A stretch of 64,000 bases of DNA from Lachnospiraceae bacterium (GTDB lineage: Bacteria > Bacillota > Clostridia > Lachnospirales > Lachnospiraceae). Below the pieces are notes generated by a model, which ran no database searches, was not told the origin of the DNA, and saw only the letters and a program-made list of their open reading frames with translations. A program made the translations under genes and the position numbers. Location of the stretch: NCBI GenBank assembly GCA_017449075.1, contig JAFSKG010000013.1:1-64000 (forward strand), read 5' to 3'. Shown here one piece after another: positions 52,584 through 61,044 of the stretch. Within the stretch, counting starts at the first letter, position 1; each line of letters starts with the position of its first letter.

Positions 52584-54266
52584 TTAACTCAGCTCATCAA
52601 TTTTTGATAATAATTCTTGCTTTCTCTCATAAAATAGCACTTCTTTATTGTGCTTAAAATAAGAGTCTGAGCCAAATGTGCTTATAAACTTCGCCGCAGC
52701 ATATCTGGTAGTAAGTTCTGCCACAAGTATAACCATCTCTTGCCCTTCACCAAATACTTCCTCAACAAACTTAAATACATTTTCAATATTATTCTTTGTA
52801 ATTTCAACTCTCTTAGTATGGGCGGCAACTCTCTGTTCGTAATCTCTCCTTATAAGTTCAAATGAAGTGTCATTACTCTCTATACCCTCTACTTTAAACT
52901 CCTCCAGTAGATACATAAGAGTTTTAATAACATAATTGAACTTTTTTAAGTCTAAAGGTGTAAGAGTTCCACTTGTAAGATAAATGTTTAATTTTTGTTT
53001 TTCCTCCAATATATGTTTATTAAGAGAATCCATGTAATTAAGTTTTTTATACTTGTCTTCTTCAAGCTTAGGATCTCTCTTAACTCTTATTTTAAGTTGT
53101 GAATTATTTTCACCCACTTCCACACCAGATGCGAGTAAGTCTTTTTCATTTTCAATATTCTTTTCACTCTCTATTCTTTTTTCTCTTTCTTTTTTCTCGT
53201 CTTCTTTAATTTTTGTGAAGTCACCGGTAATTTCAGCTTTTATATATTTAAGTACATCAAGATACTCCATAATACAAACTTCATTTTCAACCGAGCTTGC
53301 CATATTGCTACTTATGTTATCAATCAATAGTCCAAGAAGTGATATTCTTTCATCAAACTTAGCAAGTCTTGCTCTATTTTTAATATCTTCTGTAGCATTA
53401 CCATTTACTATACTACCAATTTGATAATCTGATTTGTATTTGTTATATAAATCATAATAAACAGCAAATTCTTTTGATACAGCTTTGTGGTGAATGTATT
53501 GACTTATGAGCGACTCATCAACTTTTATATTATTTTTTTCATAAAGATAAATCATCTTAGAAAGATCTTCCCAGCCACGAGCAGTGACATAGTTTTTACC
53601 CTCAGCAGTGGTCTCAACTATATAGAAAAACTCTTTCTTTATCTCAAGAAAGCTAAGTATACTTCCATGAACATTATTATTTAAAGCATATTCTTTCCAC
53701 ACATCAAAATTTGGCTCTACATTTATGACTTTTAGTCTATCAAGAGTAACTATGTCATATTCGCGAACTGACTTATTGTATTCAGGTGGGTTCCCTGCAG
53801 TCACTACTATCCATCCGTCAGGGAGCCTATGCTGTCCAAAAATCTTATATTGCAAAAATTGAAGCATTGATGGAGCAAGAGTTTCTGACACACAATTTAT
53901 CTCGTCAAGAAAAAGTATCCCTTCTTTTATGCCCGTATCTTCCATCATATCATAGGCTGATGCTATTATCTCACTCATAGAATATCTTGATATGTCATAC
54001 TCGACACCATTATAGTTTTTCTTTTTTATAATAGGAAGTCCAAGTGCACTTTGCCTTGTATGATGAGTCATAGAATATGACACAAGTCCCACACCAAGTT
54101 CCTCAGCAATCTGTTTCATAATTGCTGTCTTTCCTATACCCGGAGCTCCTATCATAAATATAGGTCTCTGTTTCTCTATTGGAATGATATAATTTCCAAA
54201 CTCATCCTTACTAAAATAAGCAATCATCGAATTTTTTATCTGATCTTTTGCCTCTTTAATGTTCAT
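52584..54266 (-). CDS. MoxR-like AAA ATPase of a VWA pair
   Basis: The 560-residue protein has an AAA domain in residues 1-300: Walker A GAPGIGKTA at 40-48, Walker B LFLDEINCV and an arginine finger region. The second half is helical and highly charged. AAA proteins of this sort act with a VWA-domain partner as a metal-loading or remodelling pair. The partner gene ends one base upstream. No substrate gene is known; the neighbours are the secreted family and mecA. Confidence 0.85.
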   Translation of the reverse strand: MNIKEAKDQIKNSMIAYFSKDEFGNYIIPIEKQRPIFMIGAPGIGKTAIMKQIAEELGVGLVSYSMTHHTRQSALGLPIIKKKNYNGVEYDISRYSMSEIIASAYDMMEDTGIKEGILFLDEINCVSETLAPSMLQFLQYKIFGQHRLPDGWIVVTAGNPPEYNKSVREYDIVTLDRLKVINVEPNFDVWKEYALNNNVHGSILSFLEIKKEFFYIVETTAEGKNYVTARGWEDLSKMIYLYEKNNIKVDESLISQYIHHKAVSKEFAVYYDLYNKYKSDYQIGSIVNGNATEDIKNRARLAKFDERISLLGLLIDNISSNMASSVENEVCIMEYLDVLKYIKAEITGDFTKIKEDEKKEREKRIESEKNIENEKDLLASGVEVGENNSQLKIRVKRDPKLEEDKYKKLNYMDSLNKHILEEKQKLNIYLTSGTLTPLDLKKFNYVIKTLMYLLEEFKVEGIESNDTSFELIRRDYEQRVAAHTKRVEITKNNIENVFKFVEEVFGEGQEMVILVAELTTRYAAAKFISTFGSDSYFKHNKEVLFYERKQELLSKIDELS

Positions 54267-56090
54267 CTATATATCCTCCAATATAATCTTTATAGCCCAA
54301 GATGGTACTGATATTTTTTTCTCATTTTTATCATAATCTTTTTTTATAAAACAAAACGCTGTAGCAAAGTCCGGTATCTTAGTTGGGTAGTCTCCGAGAC
54401 CATCAGTAAAATATATAAGTCCTTTCAGATTTTTATATTCGCCTTCCTTTTTTAATTTTTCTATATAATCAAATACAGGCCTAAAATCTGTACCGCCAAA
54501 TCCCTCTAAAACTATTTTATCAAGTACTGTTTTTAACTCTTCAAGATTAGTAATCTTATAATCATTTTTTATATCTGTATCACAAAGTATGATATGAATA
54601 TTGACTTTTGTAAAGAAGTTCTCTCTCTTCGATAATATATTATAAGTCTTTTCTATAAATTTTTGTACTAAATCACCTTTTACAGAGCCACTCACATCTA
54701 TAGCAATTGCAAACTCTTTAATTTTGTTGACTTCCTTGTATTCAAGTGGCTCCACGAGCGGAACATTCTTATACATACTTAGACCATAGGTATAATATAT
54801 ATTGTCAAATTCCTCATCATTTAGCTCAACATTCTCTCCTATTATAGCAAACTTTTCAAGGAATGTTTCATAATTATATTTATCTCTATTTACTTCTCTT
54901 ATATATTGCTTAAGTGTATTGGTTTTTTGTCCCCATTCACTTGCAAACATAAGCAAATCTTCTTTTGTTCTCTCGCTTATCTGTTTCCAGTCATTGTATG
55001 TAGCATTTTCAATCTGCGATGCAATTCTATTATCTGAGTCATAGTTTTTATCAGGCTTCTTATCAGTTCTATTATCAGTGTTGTCTTCAAATCGTTCATT
55101 GTCTCCATCGCCAATTTTCTCATTAATTTTTTCTTGTATGGAAATTGCCTCTTCTTCATCAAGACTTCTATCTTGATTTTTCGCATCTACAGGTCTATCA
55201 ACTTCTTCGCCGCCAACTCTTGCCTCTTCATTTTTGCTATCCTCGTTTATATCACTCTTATTTGTTGAGTCAGCGTTAGGATTTTCATCTTCTCCAGTAT
55301 CAGCTTTGTTCTTATCACCTTCAAGATTCGAACCCTCATCTCCATTATCTTCATCTTCTTTCATCTCATCAGTATCAGGCGATATATTGTTATAGTCTTC
55401 TTCATTATTTGCTTCCTGTTCCTTCTCTTCATCCTTTTCATCATGCTCTGCTCTATCTACTTCTTCATCATTTTTCTCATGTTTTTTCTGCTCTTTATAA
55501 TTATCTTCATTATCTTTTTTCTTTCCACCTTCTTTACTTCCTACATTCCCTGTAGACATAAACCAAAATGCATGATTATCTCTCTCAAAAAGTGTTTTAA
55601 GCCTTTCTATCTCAGTATCAGTTATCCCATTTGTCATGAAGAACTTATATATTCTTTCTGCTGTAAGGCTTCCGACTCTGAGTTTTAAAGAATTTATCTC
55701 TGGTATCTGAGGATTTTGCATGGGTGGAACTAAAGTTGGTAAGTCAAGCTCATTGATTATATTTTCAACTGCTATATCGCAGGCAAGATTCCATCTATCT
55801 TCATCTAAATTTTTATCTATAAATAAGTGAAAAAATATACAGTGAAGTATCACATGCAAATAATTTCTAAGAAGCATATTGTACTCAGCCTTATAGAGTC
55901 CAAAAATATGATAAGGATTCATATATAAGAACTCGCCATCAGTGAAAAGCGTGGTATTAAAATCATACTTGAATCTGAGTTTATAAAGTGCTACATCTAA
56001 GAACCTAAGTGAAACTAACGCCTCAGCACGAACCTGTGAGACTAATTCATCGGCTAGGCTAACTAATTTTTGATATTTAATATCATCCAT
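54267..56090 (-). CDS. DUF2201-type VWA protein with long acidic linker
   Basis: The 607-residue protein has a DUF2201-like N-terminus. The metallopeptidase HExxH is not present: HVILHCIFFH is found instead, then RWNLACDIAVE. A charged low-complexity stretch (about 190-370, Glu, Asp, Lys and Asn-rich) follows, then a C-terminal VWA domain with the MIDAS DVSGSV near residue 465. It should act with the AAA protein of the next gene. Its function is unknown. Confidence 0.83.
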   Translation of the reverse strand: MDDIKYQKLVSLADELVSQVRAEALVSLRFLDVALYKLRFKYDFNTTLFTDGEFLYMNPYHIFGLYKAEYNMLLRNYLHVILHCIFFHLFIDKNLDEDRWNLACDIAVENIINELDLPTLVPPMQNPQIPEINSLKLRVGSLTAERIYKFFMTNGITDTEIERLKTLFERDNHAFWFMSTGNVGSKEGGKKKDNEDNYKEQKKHEKNDEEVDRAEHDEKDEEKEQEANNEEDYNNISPDTDEMKEDEDNGDEGSNLEGDKNKADTGEDENPNADSTNKSDINEDSKNEEARVGGEEVDRPVDAKNQDRSLDEEEAISIQEKINEKIGDGDNERFEDNTDNRTDKKPDKNYDSDNRIASQIENATYNDWKQISERTKEDLLMFASEWGQKTNTLKQYIREVNRDKYNYETFLEKFAIIGENVELNDEEFDNIYYTYGLSMYKNVPLVEPLEYKEVNKIKEFAIAIDVSGSVKGDLVQKFIEKTYNILSKRENFFTKVNIHIILCDTDIKNDYKITNLEELKTVLDKIVLEGFGGTDFRPVFDYIEKLKKEGEYKNLKGLIYFTDGLGDYPTKIPDFATAFCFIKKDYDKNEKKISVPSWAIKIILEDI

Positions 56091-56123
56091 TCTTTGTATT
56101 ATATCACATATTCTATTTATTAT

Positions 56124-56152
56124 AAATAAAAAACGGCAGTACGCCTGCCGTT
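56124..56152 (-). terminator. Terminator of the first secreted-family pair
   Basis: AACGGCAG (56132-56139) and CTGCCGTT (56145-56152) form a stem, with a T-run on the minus strand. It stands between the 56194 gene and the VWA gene. Confidence 0.8.
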
Positions 56153-56193
56153 CTATTTCACTATACTTCTATTTATAAATTTAGACAAATTGT

Positions 56194-57855
56194 TTATTCA
56201 TATTCATAAGCGCATTGCAAGTCTGTGATTCTTATATGCTGCCCAAGTGTGATTGGGTCAATATTCATCCATACATTTTCACCCTTTGCCACATCAAGTA
56301 CAAATGTTTGATTTGAAATATTGATTGTCTGTGAACCATCAAACTTTGCAAGCGTTCCCGTAGTGCCATAAGTTCCTGACAAATAATTATCTAAGGTATC
56401 AGTACAATCTGTCTTTTTAAACTTGATATGAGCATTTGTATTTCCTACAGCACCTTTTGATCCATTATCATATTTCTTCTCACTTTTTAGTTTGACAGTT
56501 AACTTTCCTGTTTTTTGAGCTTCAATGAGAACTGGTATGCCACCACAAACTTTAAGATTCTCTCCATTATATGTGGCTACAGGGGATCTTAAATCTTTTA
56601 CATATCCTCTTGTAACAACCGGTATATTTATAGTTAATGAATCTGAACTCATGACAGGATTCATAGTGAAATTTTGATCAACCCTATCACCTGCCACTCC
56701 AGCTATTGGGCTAAGTGTTAAGGTAGTAGTAATAGATCTTTTTGCCCATTTACTGTAATCAGCAAAAGAATAATTTGTGTATTCAGTACTTCCACTATAA
56801 CCAGATGTAACTTGTCCATTAGGTCCACCAAATTTGTAGTCATATAGATAAGGTAATCTATAACTTGATGTAGTTCCCAGCATCATATTATATATACGGG
56901 TCTGATTTTCATTGACCCTATCATTAGAAGAACAAAAATATGAGTATTGAGGAAATGTTAATGTAGTAGCTTCAAGCTCAGTTTTATTTCTACCAGGCTC
57001 AACTGTACCAAAAGCTATGCACATTGGACTAAAAGCATATGTATTACTCATGGTCCATCTCTGTCTATGCCAATATGTTGTTCCTGTTGTGCTAGTTGCT
57101 TTTATGCTGAAATACTCATCGCTTGTCTCAGGAGCTATACCTTCAATAGTAATATTATTTCCATTATAAGTACTATTAGTTAGATTCATAGAAAAAGAAG
57201 ACTGCCAATCAAGCCCCCATCTTATCATGTTATATTGAGTTTCATAATAATTTATTAATGGTGTGGTATCAATAACGCTGTCACCTACTACTTTAAGCAT
57301 AAGAATGTTGCTTGTTTTATCTGGTACAGATTCAGCAGACTGAATAGTAGTTTTAGTATAAGTACCATCTGATAAAAATGCTGCACGGCAAGCAAAACCA
57401 GCTAATCCAAAATTAGTAGGATAAATTACTTGAAAACGCACTCCACGATCTTTTCTCCAATATGCCCAACCATTTTGATTTGTGTAATCAGGTTGCAGAG
57501 TCCTTTCGTCCGCTATGGTAGAAGCTGTGCGACTAGTCCACTTTTTTTCTTTAGCTTCTATAGAGAAGTCATGGCACCAGTACAGATCTTTATAATTTTC
57601 GACATAAGTTTTTACTGTTTCTTTTGTAGAAAGCTGTATTCCTGCAAGGTATGCGGCTATTGCTCCATCAATCTTAGCATCTAAACTATCATTATAATTT
57701 ATAACTTGCTCAGCAAAATCTTTTTTCATTGCTTCAAACTCGGATTTTGTGACAAATGCAGAACCATCATTGTCACTTACAATGGCAGCAAAACTTTTTA
57801 TGCTTAAGATAAGTACCAAAGCTAATGCTATTATTTTTTTAATTAAACTTTTCAT
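56194..57855 (-). CDS. Secreted family protein, module type B, body type 2
   Basis: The 553-residue protein has a signal peptide ending near SFAA (about residue 25), then the common module SDNDGSAFVTKSEFEAMKKD with FAEQVINYNDSLDAKID (type B), then a beta-rich body of about 470 residues. The body is closely related to that of the gene upstream: TYVENYKDLYWCHDFSIEAK, DRGVRFQVI, SSYRLPYLYDY, PVATYNGENLKVCGGIP and GENVWMNIDP. Four or more Cys in the body may form disulfides. No anchoring motif. The start at 57855 is chosen from AAGGAG 5 bp upstream. Confidence 0.78.
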   Translation of the reverse strand: MKSLIKKIIALALVLILSIKSFAAIVSDNDGSAFVTKSEFEAMKKDFAEQVINYNDSLDAKIDGAIAAYLAGIQLSTKETVKTYVENYKDLYWCHDFSIEAKEKKWTSRTASTIADERTLQPDYTNQNGWAYWRKDRGVRFQVIYPTNFGLAGFACRAAFLSDGTYTKTTIQSAESVPDKTSNILMLKVVGDSVIDTTPLINYYETQYNMIRWGLDWQSSFSMNLTNSTYNGNNITIEGIAPETSDEYFSIKATSTTGTTYWHRQRWTMSNTYAFSPMCIAFGTVEPGRNKTELEATTLTFPQYSYFCSSNDRVNENQTRIYNMMLGTTSSYRLPYLYDYKFGGPNGQVTSGYSGSTEYTNYSFADYSKWAKRSITTTLTLSPIAGVAGDRVDQNFTMNPVMSSDSLTINIPVVTRGYVKDLRSPVATYNGENLKVCGGIPVLIEAQKTGKLTVKLKSEKKYDNGSKGAVGNTNAHIKFKKTDCTDTLDNYLSGTYGTTGTLAKFDGSQTINISNQTFVLDVAKGENVWMNIDPITLGQHIRITDLQCAYEYE

Positions 57856-57874
57856 TTTAGCTCCTTTCTCCATC

Positions 57875-59542
57875 TTATTCATACTCCAAAGTACACTGCA
57901 AATCAGTAATCCTTATATGCTGCCCAAGTGTAATAGGATCTATATTCATCCACACATTATCACCTTTTTGTACTTCCATCGTAAATGTCTGATTTGATAT
58001 ATCAATAGTCTTAGAGCCATCAAATTTAGCACTTATATTATCACCATAAGTTCCTGATAAATAATTAGTCAGTGAATCGGTACAATCTGTTTTTTTAAAT
58101 TTTATTTTAGCATCCGTATCTTCAACTGTTCCGTTAGTAGCATTATCATACTTTTTGTTACATTTAATTTTTACTATCAATTTTCCATTTTTCATTGCTT
58201 CTATAAGTACTGGTATTCCACCACATATTTTTAAGTTCTCACCATTATATGTCGCAACCGGTGATCTCAAATCTCTTACATACCCACGTGTTATTACTGG
58301 AATATTTATTGTTAACTCAGTAGAACTTAAAACAGTATTCATCGTATAATTATGTCCGCTGGAATCTTGTGTTGTTCCAAATATCTTGCTGCATACAAAA
58401 GTTGTTGAAATAGGTCTTTTTACCCATTTACTATAATCTACAAACGAATATGTAGTAGTTCCAGCATTAGCTTCATATCCTGTTGTTACTTGTCCATTAG
58501 GTCCGCCTAATTTATAATCATATAAATAAGGCAATCTATAACTTGACTTAGTTCCAAGCATCATATTATATAAACGCGTCTGATTTTCTTCAACTCTTGT
58601 AGTTGAAGAGCAAAAATAAGAATATTGAGGGAATGTTAAACTTGTTGCCTCAAGAGTCGCTTTATTCCTACCTGGCTCAGCCGTACCAAAATCTGCACAC
58701 TTTGGAGCAAATGCATATGTATTGTTTGTTGTCCAAACTTGGCTATGCCAATCAGAATATCTATCACCTGTTATTTTTATAGTAAAATACTCATCATCAG
58801 ACGAACTAGGTATTGGATCAACGGTTATATTACGGCCTGATTCGGAACCATTTGTCAGATACATAGTCTCTCTGCTTTGCCAGTCAAGACCAAACCTTGC
58901 CATGTTATACTGAGTAGAAATGTACTGTATTAATGGATTGCTATCAATCACACTGTCACCTACTACTTTCATCATTAGAATAGTTGAGGAATCTCCAACT
59001 TCGGGATTTACAGTATTTTGTGATGTTTTTGTATATGTTCCATCGGATGAAAAATTTGCACGGCATGCCATGCCAGCTAATCCGAAATTTGTAGGAAATA
59101 TAACTTGAAAACGTGCACCACGATCTTTATACCAATATGCCCATCCATGCTGGTTTGTATAATCTGGTTGTAATGTTTTTTCATCAGCTACCGTAGAAGC
59201 TGTACGGCTAGTCCACTTCTTTTCTTTAGCTTCTATAGAAAAGTCATGACACCAATACAACTCTTTGTAATTTTCCACATAAGTCTTTATATCCTCTTTT
59301 GTTATCATACGTATACCAGCAAAATATGCAGCTATGGCACTGTCAATCTTCGCATCTATAGAAGTATTGTACTGATCAATTTGACTCTGAAAATTATTTT
59401 TAAGACTATCAAATTCTGCTTTTGTGATGAAAGCACTTCCATCATTATCAGAAACCACAGCTGCAAAACTATTTATACTTAATAAAAATGCAAAAATAAG
59501 GCATAATGCCCTTTTTACCATTTTAGCTTTACTGTTTCTCAT
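57875..59542 (-). CDS. Secreted family protein, module type A, body type 2
   Basis: The 555-residue protein has the same body as the following gene and ends the same way (GQHIRITDLQCTLEYE). Its N-terminal module, EFDSLKNNFQSQIDQYNTSI, is however of the type found in the gene at 1586-3313. The start is at 59542 or at the Met seven codons later; neither has a strong ribosome binding site. It is the first gene of the pair. Upstream are a long inverted repeat and the second copy of the 89-bp repeat. Confidence 0.77.
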   Translation of the reverse strand: MRNSKAKMVKRALCLIFAFLLSINSFAAVVSDNDGSAFITKAEFDSLKNNFQSQIDQYNTSIDAKIDSAIAAYFAGIRMITKEDIKTYVENYKELYWCHDFSIEAKEKKWTSRTASTVADEKTLQPDYTNQHGWAYWYKDRGARFQVIFPTNFGLAGMACRANFSSDGTYTKTSQNTVNPEVGDSSTILMMKVVGDSVIDSNPLIQYISTQYNMARFGLDWQSRETMYLTNGSESGRNITVDPIPSSSDDEYFTIKITGDRYSDWHSQVWTTNNTYAFAPKCADFGTAEPGRNKATLEATSLTFPQYSYFCSSTTRVEENQTRLYNMMLGTKSSYRLPYLYDYKLGGPNGQVTTGYEANAGTTTYSFVDYSKWVKRPISTTFVCSKIFGTTQDSSGHNYTMNTVLSSTELTINIPVITRGYVRDLRSPVATYNGENLKICGGIPVLIEAMKNGKLIVKIKCNKKYDNATNGTVEDTDAKIKFKKTDCTDSLTNYLSGTYGDNISAKFDGSKTIDISNQTFTMEVQKGDNVWMNIDPITLGQHIRITDLQCTLEYE

Positions 59543-59589
59543 CAGTAAATTAACAACCTTATACTACACTAACATCAATTACTACTTAG

Positions 59590-59667
59590 CCGCAGCATTA
59601 GCATAAGAAAACGCTTCGGTTCTATCTATAGGTTACCCACCGGCGTTTTCGTTGCTAATCGCTGCGG
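59590..59667. repeat. Long inverted repeat upstream of a secreted-family gene
   Basis: The arms CCGCAGCATTAGCA…GAAAACGC (59590-59614) and GCGTTTTC…TGCTAATCGCTGCGG (59643-59667) pair with a few bulges. The loop is about 28 bases. The sequence is different from that at 3369-3419 but the placement is the same. Confidence 0.65.
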
Positions 59668-59703
59668 CGGGATTGTAATTAATGTTACCCCCAGGGGAAT
59701 TGT

Positions 59704-59792
59704 CCCCAGGACCAACCACCTACAAAATGAAAAAGATAGGGGGTTACTATAGGGGGTCTGCCGCCACATTTTTGACAAATTTTGGGCACAAA
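59704..59792 (+). repeat. 89-bp non-coding repeat, copy 2
   Basis: It starts CCCCAGGACCAACC and ends TTGACAAATTTTGGGCACAAA. It differs from 3451-3539 at 10 of 89 positions by hand count. The central part ATGAAAAAGATAGGGGG is unchanged. Confidence 0.8.
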
Positions 59793-59796
59793 AAGT

Positions 59797-59826
59797 GTAA
59801 AAAAAATAGGCGATTTCTCGCCTATC
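59797..59826 (-). terminator. Terminator of the Rpn-type nuclease gene
   Basis: ATAGGCGA (59806-59813) and TCGCCTAT (59818-59825) form a stem around TTTC. On the minus strand TTTTTTTT follows. Confidence 0.75.
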
Positions 59827-59876
59827 TACAAATAATTATTGCTATAATAAACTCCGTGTACTTAAACCATAAGTAT

Positions 59877-60734
59877 CTATTTTACTAATGCCGCAAATTC
59901 ATCTTCAGTTATTCCCACCCGTTTAGCAGCATCTGCAATTGATATAAGTTTATCTTTTGCCATATCTACATATGCTTTTAATATTCCTTCTGCTTTTCCT
60001 TCTTCAATTCCAACTGCTCTACCATCTAAATATATCTCTCTTGTTAATCCACTCATAATTCTTTCTCCTCCTTTTAATCTATTACACTTAATCTTTGTTT
60101 CTGTCAACTTTGGAAATACTTGCTTATTCATATAGTCTAATTCTGTTAGTATACTAAAAAGCTCTTTCAACTTACCATCGCTAACTTCTGAAGTTAAATT
60201 GACATAAATTTCTCTTATACCATTTCCAATAATTAAATTTGTGTTATTAACTTTTCTCTTTATTTCATATATCGGTTCTTTTAATCCAAATATATCAAAT
60301 TCGCAAAACATTATTGAAATAATACTCGGTATTTTATCATAGTCAAAATACTTATCTTTTGGTGAATGAGCTATAGTCATAGCCGACTGATTGTATCTCA
60401 TTCTTTTAACTGGCGCATTCTTAAATGCTATTTGCATTTCAATGTTTACTAATTCACCAGTTGACAATTTACAGAGACAATCAAGTATTACTCCATGAAA
60501 TATACTTTCAGTGATATCTTTTTGCTCAATGCTTTTTATTACTACTAAGTTATCTTCATCCAGTATTACTCTTAAAATTTCTTGAATTGCCTCTTTTGAC
60601 TTGGATATCTCTCTAAACTTAATATCCTCAACTAAGTTAGAACTTTCAAGTCGTTTAGCATACTCTGCTATTTTTCTCTCATCATCTTCATTAATTATAG
60701 ATGTCTTTCCCAAAGGAATTTTTTTCTCGTTCAT
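59877..60734 (-). CDS. Rpn family recombination-promoting nuclease / PD-(D/E)xK transposase-like protein
   Basis: The 285-residue protein has the Rpn/PDDEXK_2 features: a Phe-rich start, LDCLCKLSTGELVNIEMQ with the Asp and Glu-x-Gln of the nuclease core, and a C-terminal helix with GIEEGKAEG followed by a short helical tail. Such genes are mobile and often multicopy; E. coli RpnA is a DNA endonuclease that promotes recombination. ATG 60734 (MNEKK) is preferred because AGAGG is 4 bases upstream; a TTG at 60818 in the same frame has no site. Confidence 0.82.
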   Translation of the reverse strand: MNEKKIPLGKTSIINEDDERKIAEYAKRLESSNLVEDIKFREISKSKEAIQEILRVILDEDNLVVIKSIEQKDITESIFHGVILDCLCKLSTGELVNIEMQIAFKNAPVKRMRYNQSAMTIAHSPKDKYFDYDKIPSIISIMFCEFDIFGLKEPIYEIKRKVNNTNLIIGNGIREIYVNLTSEVSDGKLKELFSILTELDYMNKQVFPKLTETKIKCNRLKGGERIMSGLTREIYLDGRAVGIEEGKAEGILKAYVDMAKDKLISIADAAKRVGITEDEFAALVK

Positions 60735-61044
60735 TGTACCTCTAACTAAAATTAGCGGGCTCTCATTTACCCTAAAATTAATTGCGGTATCATACTTACG
60801 GCTAGTATAAATCCACAAATAGTTATATTTGCTTATTCCTTTGGTAATTTAAAAATAACATATTTTCTATAATTATTCAAGTTTTTTAATAAATAGGCGA
60901 TCTCTTCAAATAAATATTTCTAGTAAAAATAAAAACAGGCGAGTAGTCGCCTGTCTATAAGAGTGTCCCCTTTATTTCAATAATTAAGTCCCTATTATTT
61001 ATTCCCCATTATTCTTATTCTTTTTATCAAACAACAATGATTAA
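60735..61044. other. Non-coding region between nuclease gene and second pair
   Basis: About 310 bp contain the upstream extension of the nuclease frame, an AT-rich stretch and, at 60926-60956, a terminator for the second secreted-family pair. No other gene or repeat was found. Confidence 0.5.
60926..60956 (-). terminator. Terminator of the second secreted-family pair
   Basis: ACAGGCGA (60937-60944) and TCGCCTGT (60949-60956) pair around GTAG. On the minus strand TTTTTATTTTT follows. Confidence 0.8.

Larger units (their letters stand above)
59543..59876. other. Non-coding region with inverted repeat, 89-bp repeat and terminator
   Basis: This gap between secreted-family and nuclease genes holds no gene. 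From left to right: about 45 bp without signal, the inverted repeat 59590-59667, a GC-rich spacer with GGGGAATTGTCCCC, the 89-bp repeat 59704-59792 and the nuclease gene terminator. No convincing promoter was found. Confidence 0.6.

Noticed and set aside
59682..59888. 68-residue frame across the 89-bp repeat
   Set aside because: It runs through the repeat and a terminator hairpin, has no ribosome binding site, and copy 1 of the repeat has no matching frame.
60735..60818. TTG start at 60818 for the nuclease gene
   Set aside because: The nearest AAAGGA is too far upstream, whereas the ATG at 60734 has AGAGG close by.
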